Assembly (NCBI RefSeq): GCF_029338395.1
Contig: NZ_CP119811.1
Span: 1 to 64,000 of the forward strand
Direction of reading: 5' to 3'
Origin: Halorussus caseinilyticus
Lineage (GTDB): Archaea; Halobacteriota; Halobacteria; Halobacteriales; Haladaptataceae
DNA: 64,000 bases
This document shows positions 1-8,900 of this stretch, one piece after another. Under the pieces are notes generated by a model that was given only the letters and a program-made list of their open reading frames with translations, made no database searches and was not told the DNA's origin. The translations under genes and the position numbers were made by a program. Numbering within the stretch: the first letter of the stretch is position 1; the number at the start of each line of letters is the position of its first letter.

Positions 1-1830
1 CGGTCGGTATCGTTCACCAAGGTTCGTGCCGAACGCCTGTTCGCGGACGTTCACCAGACCGTCGTTGTCGAGGTCCTCCTGAGCGTCGGTGACATTGTTC
101 CCGCGTTCGGTAGCGTTCGTCGCGGTCGAGTTGCTATCACGACCGAGCGGGTCGGTCTCGGTCGCGTTCACCTCGAAGGAGTCAGTGAGACGGTCGTCGT
201 CGGTGTCGCCGTCGAGCGGGTCGGTCCCGATGGTGAACTCGAATTCGGTTCGCAGGCCGTCGCCGTCTAAGTCCTCGCCGCCGTCGATGCGGCCGTTCCC
301 CGACTCGTTGGTCGGCGTCGTCGTCGCGTTGCTGTCCCGGCCGAGCGGGTCGGTTCCGGTGACCGAGACTTCGTAGTAATCGGGGAGCCAGTCGGCGTCG
401 AGTCGAAGCACGTCCCGGCCGACCGTCCTGTTGTCGCCGCCGTAGTCGGGCGACCATCGCCGGTTCGGGTCCGTCGCCGACACCGTAATCCGGTTGACTT
501 GCCGCGAAAGCGTGACGTTCGTCTCGAAGGTGCCGCGAGCGCCGGGCGTCGTGTTCACCGACAGGTCGAGCGTCCGGTTCGCGCCGTTCAGCGAGAGTTC
601 TAGCGCGAGTTCGTGGCTCCGAACGTCGAAGACGCGCCCGCGAACCGCGTACGTGATGTTGCCGTCGTGAGCCATATCCTCGCGGGTGGTGATGGTGACG
701 TTCGGGGTCGTCGAGAGGTCGAGTACGTCGAGGGCTTGCTGGGCGTGAATCCACGCGACTCGGTACTGGCTGATGGCGGTATGCTGTTGGCCACGGGTGC
801 GGAAGCGTTCGGCGCGGCCGACCGCCGCGCGCGCCGCCGACAGGTTCTCTGCGACGGCCGACTCGTCGAACGAGACGTTCCGGTCGCGCAGGGTCGTGGC
901 GAGACGGTCGGCGTCTGCGATAGCCGTGTGAGCTAATCGCTCGTCGGAGCGAACGAGCAGTTTCGTGACGCTCGGCGCGAACTGCGGCGGGGTACTCGCC
1001 TCTTTGTCGCGCTCGAACAACTGGGCGGAGGTGGTGCGGTTGGCGTCGAGAACGTAGTCGAGCGATTCGTTGAGTTCGCGGAGGGCTTGCCTTTGGTGGT
1101 CGTCGGCAGAACTGCCGGGCGCGTCGAACTCGGTGGTCTGGAGGGCGTCGATGGCGGCGAGCCGGTAGTCGGCGGCCGAGGCGTTCCCGCGGAGAGAGAC
1201 GTTGATGGTCGCGTTCGCCAGTGGTTCACTTCGGTTGGCGAGCGCCGACCGGTTCGAGGCTGGCGGCAGGGTCTTTGCGTTCGTGACCCATTCGGGCGGG
1301 CCGCGTTTGTCCGCGTTCGAGTCTCCGCCCTTGTTCGGCACCCACGACGGAGGTCCCCGGTTTTCCGGTGGTCCAGCGTGCGGTGGCGGTCCCTGACCGG
1401 GGTTCTCCGGCGGACCTTGGCCGGGGTTCTCGGATGGTCCTTGCGTTTTGTTCTCGGGTGGTCCCTGTCCCGGATTCGCTGGTCCCTGTGTTTTGTTCTC
1501 AGGGGGTCCTTGCGGGCCGTTTCCGGGCGGACCGTTCCCTTCGTTACCGCGGGTCGTAGTCGTCTGCGTTCCTTGTGGCGGTGTGGTCGTTTGGTTTCCG
1601 AGTAGCGTCGTGGTCGTCGCGGTGGTCGTCTTCCCCGGTCCGTTCCCGTTTCCGTTACCGGGTGTATCCGGTGTACCGTAGTCCGAGAGGAACTCCGTGA
1701 GCGAGGAAAGCGCGGTGTCGGACGGGGAGTGAGTCGTTGGTTCGAGGGCGGCAGTAGCAGGCGTGACCGTCGCCGTGACGATGAGAATGGAGAAAGCGAC
1801 GGCGAGAACGCGCTGGCGGTGGGTATTCAT
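1..1830 (-). CDS. Secreted Asp-repeat (TSP3-like) giant surface protein, N-terminal part, cut by window edge
   Basis: The reading frame is open from an ATG at 1830 to base 1 (610 codons), so the 3' end lies outside the window. It begins with a signal peptide (MNTHRQRVLAVAFSILIV..., Ala-rich cleavage site near residue 28), then a Gly/Asn/Pro linker with repeated QGPPENPG units, a helical region rich in N-glycosylation sequons, an Ig-like domain (motif NRITVSATDPNRRWSPDYGG) and Asp-rich calcium-binding repeats of the type TDPLDGDTDDD. It is a paralogue of the proteins starting at 12247 and 45179, which are probable polymorphic toxins. At about 13-17 the frame departs from the family pattern: restoring two bases would give the expected ENDTD repeat, so this copy may be frameshifted. 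Its own toxin tip is not visible. Family assignment is secure by internal homology; the toxin role is inferred. Confidence 0.85.
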   Translation of the reverse strand, partial: MNTHRQRVLAVAFSILIVTATVTPATAALEPTTHSPSDTALSSLTEFLSDYGTPDTPGNGNGNGPGKTTTATTTTLLGNQTTTPPQGTQTTTTRGNEGNGPPGNGPQGPPENKTQGPANPGQGPPENKTQGPSENPGQGPPENPGQGPPPHAGPPENRGPPSWVPNKGGDSNADKRGPPEWVTNAKTLPPASNRSALANRSEPLANATINVSLRGNASAADYRLAAIDALQTTEFDAPGSSADDHQRQALRELNESLDYVLDANRTTSAQLFERDKEASTPPQFAPSVTKLLVRSDERLAHTAIADADRLATTLRDRNVSFDESAVAENLSAARAAVGRAERFRTRGQQHTAISQYRVAWIHAQQALDVLDLSTTPNVTITTREDMAHDGNITYAVRGRVFDVRSHELALELSLNGANRTLDLSVNTTPGARGTFETNVTLSRQVNRITVSATDPNRRWSPDYGGDNRTVGRDVLRLDADWLPDYYEVSVTGTDPLGRDSNATTTPTNESGNGRIDGGEDLDGDGLRTEFEFTIGTDPLDGDTDDDRLTDSFEVNATETDPLGRDSNSTATNATERGNNVTDAQEDLDNDGLVNVREQAFGTNLGERYRP

Positions 1831-1905
1831 TTCGTCAGTGTAGAAGTAAGTATCTAAAGTAATTATCGGATATTATGAAATATGATTTTAAGTGGAAGAT
1901 TTAAA
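1831..1905 (-). promoter_or_regulatory. Conserved upstream region of the giant surface gene
   Basis: This AT-rich block (blocks such as TATCTAAAGT and GATATTATGAAAT) resembles the blocks upstream of the two paralogues at 12248 and 45180, with the same order of short motifs but more divergence. It probably holds the promoter for the gene starting at 1830. No mapped start site is available. Confidence 0.5.
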
Positions 1906-2058
1906 TACCAGAGTTAAAACATAATTGTTGTAGAAACGATTGATAGAGACGGACACGTCGCTCGCACTCTCCGGATTTCGACGTTCGAGATGTCAAGCGG
2001 CCACTCCTCGAACGATAGGTCATAGGTGAGTTCCGCCCGACCTGACGCACGTCCATAA

Positions 2059-2088
2059 CGTTCCAGACGAACCCGAGTAGGTTGAAGT
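2059..2088 (+). repeat. Orphan degenerate CRISPR repeat
   Basis: The sequence matches the 30-bp repeat of array 2 except for a C for A near its start, one missing G in the GTAGGG core and a changed last base. No second repeat lies beside it. About 45 bases upstream is CGAACGATAGGTCATA, which also occurs at 2864-2879 in front of array 1, so the relic may keep part of an array leader. Confidence 0.7.
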
Positions 2089-2146
2089 ACGCAGTCTGTT
2101 GGTGGCCGTCGAACTCGTGCCCACAGCTTTTGAAACTGAAGTACAC

Positions 2147-2406
2147 CTTCCGCCACCTATTGCTCGCTGGCGAGACGGGGGCGACGTACTGGCTATGGAT
2201 GGTGTCGCCGTCGCGCCACTGGAGGTAGTAGTAGTCGCGGCCGTCGATGTGCTTCGTCGTGAGCGTCCCCTTCGCACGCGCGAGGTCGCCTTCTCTCGGG
2301 CGTCTTCGACGACCGCCATCCACTCGTCGCCGGATACGTCGCTTTCGAGAGACTCGATATAGCAGTTGAGGATTTACCACGAGTTGAGTTCACCTACGTC
2401 GTCCAT
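2147..2406 (-). pseudogene. Decayed small haloarchaeal gene
   Basis: Read from an ATG at 2406 the frame gives MDDVGELNSW, a stop, then a clearly protein-like stretch (YIESLESDVSGDEWMAVVED). It then needs a frame change to continue as KGTLTTKHIDGRDYYYLQW and on to SQYVAPVSPA. The second half resembles a small domain common in haloarchaeal hypothetical proteins that pairs a KGTL-T-K strand with YYYLQWR and QYVxPV. One nonsense codon plus one frameshift make it non-functional. It sits between the left surface gene and CRISPR array 1, in a stretch of relics. Function unknown. Confidence 0.55.
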
Positions 2407-2860
2407 CACTCGCCGTCCCATCGGTATCCGAGAGGCGTCCGGCAGGACGGTCGAATCGACTGATACTCACGGTCGTCGCCTCGACTACGGCGCAACCATC
2501 TTTCGACGCGGATGCTGGCCCCGCCGTCGAGTACCGCGAGAACTACCGTGACTGCGAGGCGTGTGGAGTCCGGGAGCGAGCATGTTCGGCGTCCGAGTCA
2601 GCGTCGTCCGCGTGGTCGTTTACGAGTCGCTTTGTCTTGGCCGGTTTGGTGGCTGAAATTGGGCGGTAGCGGGCGTGCTTCGGCGACCCCGGATTCAGAA
2701 GCCGTGTGATTTTGCGGCGGAGCGCGTTCCAATCAATTGTTTGAGTATTTGTCTGGCAGATTTTTCGCGGAGGGAAACCCAGAACAGACAATTCTCGGGA
2801 GAGACTAGCCGTGAACTCATAAATTACATTACGGTATATAGAAGTTCGGCGGTTGGGGTG
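2407..2860. other. Gene-free stretch
   Basis: No convincing reading frame was found on either strand. The 5' half is G+C-rich and protein-like only in short pieces, consistent with relic DNA. The 3' half (about 2700-2840) is AT-richer. Confidence 0.4.
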
Positions 2861-3033
2861 GTCTCGAACGATAGGTCATAGAGAGCGGTGGGTGGCTCAG
2901 CGAGACATAGACGCAGAGAGAGGCGGGAAACGCGAGAATCGAGTCGCTGAAAACGTATGAGTCGTTTTGGTGAGTAATTTGATGGCTTCGCGGGGGTTAT
3001 GAGGGCGGCCGATATATGCTGTTTTGATGTCCA
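2861..3033 (+). promoter_or_regulatory. Candidate leader of CRISPR array 1
   Basis: The array 1 repeats end in the haloarchaeal 5' handle GTTGAAGC when read on the plus strand, so the leader should lie to the left. This 173-base stretch carries CGAACGATAGGTCATA (also next to the orphan repeat at 2059) and AT-rich GATATATGCTGTTTTGATG immediately before the first repeat. Inferred from position and orientation. Confidence 0.5.
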
Positions 3034-3908
3034 GTTACAGACGAACCCCAGTAGGGTTGAAGCGAGGGCGTGGTCGCCGCGCCCATCGAGGGCATCGACG
3101 TTACAGACGAACCCCAGTAGGGTTGAAGCGTCGCGGTCCTCGCACAGTCCGGTCTCAGCATTGCAGTTACAGACGAACCCCAGTAGGGTTGAAGCCATCA
3201 GTTGATGGGCGCGAAGTCGGGCTGGGGAAGTTACAGACGAACCCCAGTAGGGTTGAAGCCCGCCACTGCCGTCCGGGTCGGTCGCCTCTTTGCGTTACAG
3301 ACGAACCCCAGTAGGGTTGAAGCGGTCTGGGTCCACTGTCCATGGTCTGGTGTCTCGGCGTTACAGACGAACCCCAGTAGGGTTGAAGCGATGATGGCCA
3401 GTACGCCAGCGGCTACTCCGCCGAGTTACAGACGAACCCCAGTAGGGTTGAAGCTCAACACGTTCACGCTTGAGGACCTGACGGGAGAATAGTTACAGAC
3501 GAACCCCAGTAGGGTTGAAGCTCGAACTCGTGGTTGGGCACGTCGAGGGCGTCTCGGTTACAGACGAACCCCAGTAGGGTTGAAGCCTGCTGGCTTGGCG
3601 AGCCTACCAAGATGAAGAGAGGTTACAGACGAACCCCAGTAGGGTTGAAGCTCGGCATCGACAAGGGGACGCCGTTCGCCCCGGTTACAGACGAACCCCA
3701 GTAGGGTTGAAGCGACGGCCGCGGGTCGAGGAGCGCGACGTGCTGGCGTTACAGACGAACCCCAGTAGGGTTGAAGCACCGCCGTCGTCGGCGGGATGCA
3801 GGTCCGGCCGCGGTTACAGACGAACCCCAGTAGGGTTGAAGCACGGGCACCGTCAGACGCGCCGAAGAAGGGGCGACTGTTACAGACGAACCCCAGTAGG
3901 GTTGAAGC
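3034..3908 (+). CRISPR. CRISPR array 1 (14 repeats of 30 bp, 13 spacers)
   Basis: Fourteen identical 30-bp repeats (core ACGAACCCCAGTAGGG, ending GTTGAAGC) start at 3034, 3100, 3166, 3230, 3294, 3360, 3425, 3492, 3557, 3622, 3684, 3748, 3813 and 3879. The 13 spacers are 32-37 bp and all different. The GTTGAAGC end is close to the 8-nt crRNA handle of haloarchaeal type I-B systems, so transcription should run left to right. No cas gene is present in the window. The last repeat is perfect, where a decayed terminal repeat is usual, and is fused directly to a broken coding sequence at 3909. This suggests the trailer end was lost by recombination. Confidence 0.97.
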
Positions 3909-4180
3909 AACCGCCGCCGAGAGGTTCGATTGCCGCACCCGCCGGACGCCCGTCGTCGCCGAGAGATTCACCATCTCGCCCTCGACGCCGCCGACCAGCC
4001 CTCGAACCCGGACAGTCGGCGCGAACTCGTCGGCACACACCGCGAGCGTCCGCGTCGTCTCGTACTCGCCCGCAACCACGTCCACATCCACCGTGTCCGG
4101 GAGCATCCCCGCGGTCTCACCGTTAAGGACTGCCTCCACCACAACCCCCGATCCCGACCCAGTGTCGGTATTCGTGTTTC
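3909..4180 (-). pseudogene. Internal fragment of the secreted 627-aa protein gene
   Basis: The minus-strand frame reads DTGSGSGVVVEAVLNGETAG... to ...TGVRRVRQSNLSAAV and is a close copy of the middle of the intact protein at 32357-34237. Its start is lost where it joins the gene at 4181, and its end is cut at 3909 where CRISPR array 1 begins. It has no start signal of its own. It marks the left locus as a deletion derivative of the right one. Confidence 0.85.
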
Positions 4181-4800
4181 GCACGCCACGCCAGTACCGC
4201 GTCTCGCGCGCTCGCCCGCGACGAGAAGAAGTGTGGTGTCCGCGTCACGTTCCCCGCCGGAGTGAGATAAACGACGGTACCGTGTAGGTCGCCGGTCACG
4301 ACGTACGCGCCGCCGTAGCCGTACACCGTCCAATTACCCATCTCGTCCGAGACGGTGAGGCTGGCGTCGGCCGTCGAGAGATTCTCGTAGGGTGCATCCG
4401 ACGCGCTCGCCGTCCCGCCCAATCCGAGGTCGACCGACAGCGACAGGCCGCCAGACGCGAGTACGGCCGCGACGACCAGCAGGCCGACCGCCGCGACCAT
4501 CGCGGCCGTCCGCAAACTGAACTCGCGGACCACACCCGCAAGGTCGAAATCGAACCCAACGCCGACGCCGACGCCCGACGAGAGTTGACGCCGCACCTCC
4601 TCGGGCGGCACGCGCTCGACTTCGCAATCGTCGTTCGGACACTGTGTCGCGTACACGTACTCCTCGCGCCTCGTGTCGTACTGGCCGGTGATACGGTCGA
4701 TACTGTCGAGTCCGGTCGTAAAACACGCCGGACACTGTAACTCCGTTCTGTCGCTCGCCTCGCCGTCTGGATAACTTCCTGTCATACCCTCGATAGTCAC
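4123..4800 (-). pseudogene. Truncated N-terminus of zinc-ribbon membrane protein
   Basis: The first ~205 residues are nearly identical to the N-terminus of the 1123-aa protein at 34908-38279: zinc ribbon CPAC...CPNDDC (residues ~23-58), one membrane helix (~95-115), then an Asn-rich extracellular part up to AWRAKHE. After about 4181 the frame runs out of frame into the adjacent 627-aa-protein fragment and stops after ~19 unrelated residues. About 90% of the protein is missing. Start: GTG at 4800 or ATG at 4785. Upstream sequence matches that of the right copy, so it may still be transcribed. Confidence 0.85.
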
Positions 4801-4816
4801 TCCGCTCGTACTGCAT

Positions 4817-5063
4817 TAGTTGAACTATCTATACAGCTAACTTTGGTAGTGTATCTAGCGTATAGAGACGTAGCGTCACTAATACGTTCTGCTCGGCGAA
4901 CGCTAAATCCAGATCTACCAAGTCGAGAAACGAGACCTCGGAATAGGGTGGATAGCCGAGTCTCGACACGTAAGTTAGAGTGTAGAGACGGGTAGGTAGG
5001 CGACTAATCGGGGAGATATGGAATAGATTAATGGCGGGGCGGCGAGATGGTCGGGTAGAGCGC
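4817..5063. promoter_or_regulatory. Divergent promoter region, duplicated at 38296-38541
   Basis: This region lies between the divergent zinc-ribbon membrane gene and PhiH1-like regulator. It is almost identical to 38296-38541. It holds TATA-like TGTATAGATAG (minus strand) and GGAATAGATTAA (plus strand), plus repeated units TATAGAGACGTAG and TGTAGAGACGGGTAG and GTCTCGACAC that could be operators for the regulator. Conservation of the units in both copies is seen; regulator binding is inferred. Confidence 0.5.
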
Positions 5064-5336
5064 ATGTACCGGAAAATCGACTGGATGAAACCGGCAGACC
5101 AAGTTATCCTCCAAGAACTCGCACGCTACGGCGGCTGGATGAAACCCGCGTCGCTCAAACTCAACGTCCACTTCTCGGGCGATTGGGTCGGCCAGCGCTG
5201 TCGCACCCTCACCGACCACGGCCTCCTCGAACGCCACGAGGATGCATCGGAAGGCGCGTATCGCATCACCGACCGCGGACAAGAATACATTGAGGGGGCG
5301 CTTTCTGTCAGCGACCTCGAAGCGAGTGACGGATAA
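5064..5336 (+). CDS. PhiH1-repressor-like winged-helix regulator
   Basis: A 90-aa winged-helix protein. MYRKIDWMKPADQVILQEL begins the domain, followed by a recognition helix (WVGQRCRTLTDHGLLER) and the typical tail ITDRGQEYIEGALSVSDLEAS. The family is named after the haloarchaeal phage PhiH repressor and occurs in many mobile elements. I chose ATG 5064, not 5031, because the paralogues at 19897, 26903 and 27572 all start at the equivalent residue, 6-8 residues before the conserved Trp. It is convergent with the immunity gene and divergent from the zinc-ribbon membrane gene. A near-identical copy is at 38542. It likely controls the toxin-locus promoters. Confidence 0.85.
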   Translation: MYRKIDWMKPADQVILQELARYGGWMKPASLKLNVHFSGDWVGQRCRTLTDHGLLERHEDASEGAYRITDRGQEYIEGALSVSDLEASDG

Positions 5337-5365
5337 TTATTGGAGGATAGTAATCGACCCGTCTG

Positions 5366-5985
5366 TTACTGAATCTCATCGAACGCCTGTTCGATGTTCT
5401 GCATCGCTTCGTAGACGGCATCCGCGTCAGTAACCTCCATTGTAGTAATAACCAGCAAGCCACCGTCATCAAGCGAGTCAATACGAGCGGCGGGCAAGCT
5501 CTTCAACCACTCACGGCCGTACGCCTCTACCATCTCTGGCGGGAACAACATTAGCCACGTCGGATGGTTAATCCGGTTCTCGGCCAACTTCTTGTCGCTA
5601 ATCGGTGGCGGAACTTCAACATCAATTGCTTCAAGTCGATACGAGAGCATCCCGAAACCGTACAGCGGATCGGTCGCGTGATAGATGAGCGTCACAAATT
5701 CGAGAAACGAGGCCAACCTCTTGTCGCCGTCATCCCGACGAAGTTCATCTAAACCGATTCCCATCGATAAAATTTGTTTGTTGTACGGGAATACATGGGA
5801 CATTTTCTCGGGCGAGAGATAGGTGTGGATTGAATTGGATTTTAGCCTAAGCTTGTCTTCCTTTCTGAAACATATGTAAGGTCGTTAGAGGAGTCTTCGT
5901 CAAGATAGTTCTGAACCTGTGAGATTGACTCGACAGGATTAGTTTCTTCGCAGAGAAATCCAGCGAGCAAATGAAACTCCGTCAT
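5366..5985 (-). pseudogene. Immunity-protein-like gene, frameshifted
   Basis: The start codon ATG at 5985 overlaps the stop of the toxin gene (ATGA overlap at 5982-5985), the usual arrangement for translational coupling of toxin and immunity genes. The first frame gives MTEFHLLAGFLCEETNPVES... for about 47 codons and then stops. The rest continues in another frame (KLRLKSNSIHTYLSPEKMSH... to ...NIEQAFDEIQ). One base missing near 5855-5862 explains both. Restored, the protein would be about 206 aa, acidic and without a signal peptide, as expected for a cytoplasmic immunity protein, possibly of the Imm52 type (weak guess). A shorter product could start at ATG 5803 (145 aa). Immunity role inferred from position. 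Confidence 0.65.
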
Positions 5986-8900
5986 ATTGTAACTGGTTCT
6001 TTGAGTTCGTTTGATATTTCTTTTGGTTCGACAACCGCCGCGCTTAACGCTGAATTCCGATCCGAGGATGGTCGTAGTTGGACAGTGTATGTTCTAACAG
6101 TAAACCAATCCTTGTCAATCTTCGTGGCTATCTGTTGAGTTGCTTCCTCATTTCCGGAGTATAGCACCATCCGTACGTCGTCAACATCACTGCTGAGCTT
6201 GTCAAGTGCAAACATAAACGTTGCTTTCTTTTTGAGTTCTTCTTCCCGTAATGTTTTTACATTCTTTGCCTCGTAGTAGACATCACCGCCATCGCTATCG
6301 ATTTTGAAACCATCGAACTCAGGGTCTTTATTATTCGATGAGTCCAGTCCGAGATCGTCTCGAACCTCTTCGACATCGTTCTTGCTTCCATAGACCTTCT
6401 TTGCGATGTCCTCAAGTTGCGCATCGCTAAGACGACTAAAGTCAAGGTCTGGCGTATAATCTAACCTGAGGGTGTCTCCTGAATCAAGCTTAGGACGCAA
6501 TTTGTTGCGGGCGAACCGTAGTTCGTACGTACTACCTTTAATCCGATTGTAAGCTAATGTCGGTGTAGCCGGTAGATTCGTGATGCCATTAGGATCACCG
6601 TACAGGACTTCAGGAACACCTTCGATTCGCTCATCGCCATCTAAGACTCTTATATCGTCAGTGACTCGGCCAGTGTACTCCGCGCTGATGTGGTTGTACC
6701 CATACGACGTTGCAAGTGAATTCCGAACGTCGTCTTCTAAGTCGCTTGGAACATCGTAGCCACTCTTGTCAACGGTGAACGTCAAGAACTCCTGTACTTC
6801 AGACGCATCGTCGAAGCCACGGAGTAACGAAATACCGTCGCCGCCCGTCGTAGCAACTAATTGGACCAGATTTCTCTCTCCATAGTAGTCCAGCGACCCC
6901 ATGCGCTTAAGAACATAGTCTACGTCGGCGGTTGACACATCCATACTCTCCGACCGCCACGCTTGAACGAGCAACCGCTGAGACTCGGTATCCAGCTTAA
7001 CGAACTGGTTGAGTGCTTCGTCGTCGAGGTCGCTGGCCATCCGGACACCGTAGCGACTCGTCTGCGCGAAGGCTAGCCGGGCGTTGGCGTCTTTCACGTC
7101 GGTCGTGTCTAACCGTGCGCCGAACTCGCTCGGGTCCACGTCCGTCTCCGTGACTGCATCGCTGTACGCTCGTTGCTTGCGGTCGGATAGCTCCGTACAC
7201 CCTCCGCCAGCGAATCGCTGTGTCCCGAGACCACTGCCGCACAGTCGGCCGAACAACGCCTCGAAGTCCGCGTCGTCCATCCGTCGGAGGTCCTCAGCCC
7301 CGTCCGCGCCATGGCGCGCGAGGTACCGCACGACCCGGTCGCGCTCAATGTCTGACAGGTCGCTCGTGTCCACCTCGCCTTCGCGTTGCAACCGCCAGAG
7401 TCGATAGGCCGCACCCGCCGACTTCGCCCGCCGGAGTAGCGGTCCCGACGCTCGCTCGGTCGCTCGCGCCAACCCGGTCGCCACCCGCGCTTTTCCGCGG
7501 TCGTAGGGTGCTTTCACTCGCATCGCGGCCTTGCCTGCGCGCGTGGATTTGGCGAAGTTCGAGACCTTCTGGGCGTACGTCGAACTCTTGATGACTTTCG
7601 TGGCTTGTGCGCCTGCAATCGCTTTCGTGATGAACGCGACGGTGTAGCCCGCATACCAGCTATTACGGTACTCGTCGTAGAGCGCCGACCCCTCTGCGTA
7701 GGGGTTGTTCGTCTTCTGTTTGTCTTGGAGGCTCGACACCATCGCGTCGAGGAACATCCCGAGCAGGCCCGACTCGTCGAGTAGGTCGATGAGGCCGGTC
7801 AGTCCTTTGACGAATCCGAGCGGGTCGTTGACCAACCCGAGGAGCGACTTGATGGTGCCGCCCATCCCCGCCGAAAAGCCAGAGAGCGCCCCAAGTTTCT
7901 CGGCGGCCCCCGTCGCGTACATCGTGTCCGCGTCGAGTTTCCCGGCGAGACGCCCCACAGCGTTGGCTTTCCGGATGCCGACCGTTTTCTTCCGGTTGCC
8001 GTGGCTGTCGGTCGCGGTGACTTCGACGGTCGCGCCCGCGAGTTCGTCCGCGACGGCGCTCACGCCCGACACCGAGAACGACCCGTCGTGGCGACTGAAC
8101 ACCGCGTTCGGCGACGCCCGGTAGCGCGTCTTCCCGTTCTTCTCGACGGCGGTGTGTTCGACGCCGCTGGGGTCGAACAGGAGGTACTCGAGGATGTACT
8201 CGATTTCCATCTCGCTGTAGTTGGCGAGATAGCCGTATCTGGCCAGACGGATGTCCGGCGGCCGATAGTCGTAGAGTGTCGGGTCTTCGCCGACCGCGCG
8301 TTCGCGGCCGTCAAGCAGGCCGTCGCCGTCGCTGTCGGGATTGTTCGGGTCGGTCTTGTGAAGCCACTCTTCGCGGTCCGAGAGGCCGTCGTTGTCCGAG
8401 TCGTACGCGAAGGGGTTGCTGTTGGTCCACTCCGTCGTGAGATGTTCGGCTTTGTCCGAGGGCGACTCGCCGTTGAGATACTTCCGGGAGGCGTCCGGAC
8501 TCCGGGTGACCGCGGTGTCGAACCCACGTAGCTCTTGGGCGTCCGAGAGGCCGTCGTGGTCGGTGTCCCGGACCGTCGGGTTGCTCCGCAGGCGGTTGTA
8601 CACCCGACCGTGAACCTGCTGGCGCTCGCCCACCTCGTAGCTGTCGCTCAACCCGTCGCCGTCGGTGTCCGCCAGCCGCGGGTCGGTGTCTAGACACTGC
8701 CCCCGGCCGTCCCGCAGGCCACACGTCCCGCGTTCGACCGCGTCGTACAACGTGTCGCCGTCGGTGTCGTAGCCGAGTTTCAGCGCGTCAATCTCGAACG
8801 TGGCGCGGCCGACCGTCTCGATTTTGATGGTGACTTGCTCGCCCGCGTACTCCGAGAGGTCGTGTTCGACCGCCTCGAAATCCCCGTGAGCGTCACCCCC

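Noticed and set aside
1380-1520. Tandem GGTCCCTGTCCGGG-like units (also 11800-11960 and 44740-44920)
   Set aside because: They are in-frame codons for the QGPPENPG stalk repeats of the surface proteins, not intergenic tandem repeats.
2824-4126. Several open frames through CRISPR array 1 with repeated TLLGFVCN or RRTPVGLK
   Set aside because: These are translations of the 30-bp repeat. They are also seen through array 2.
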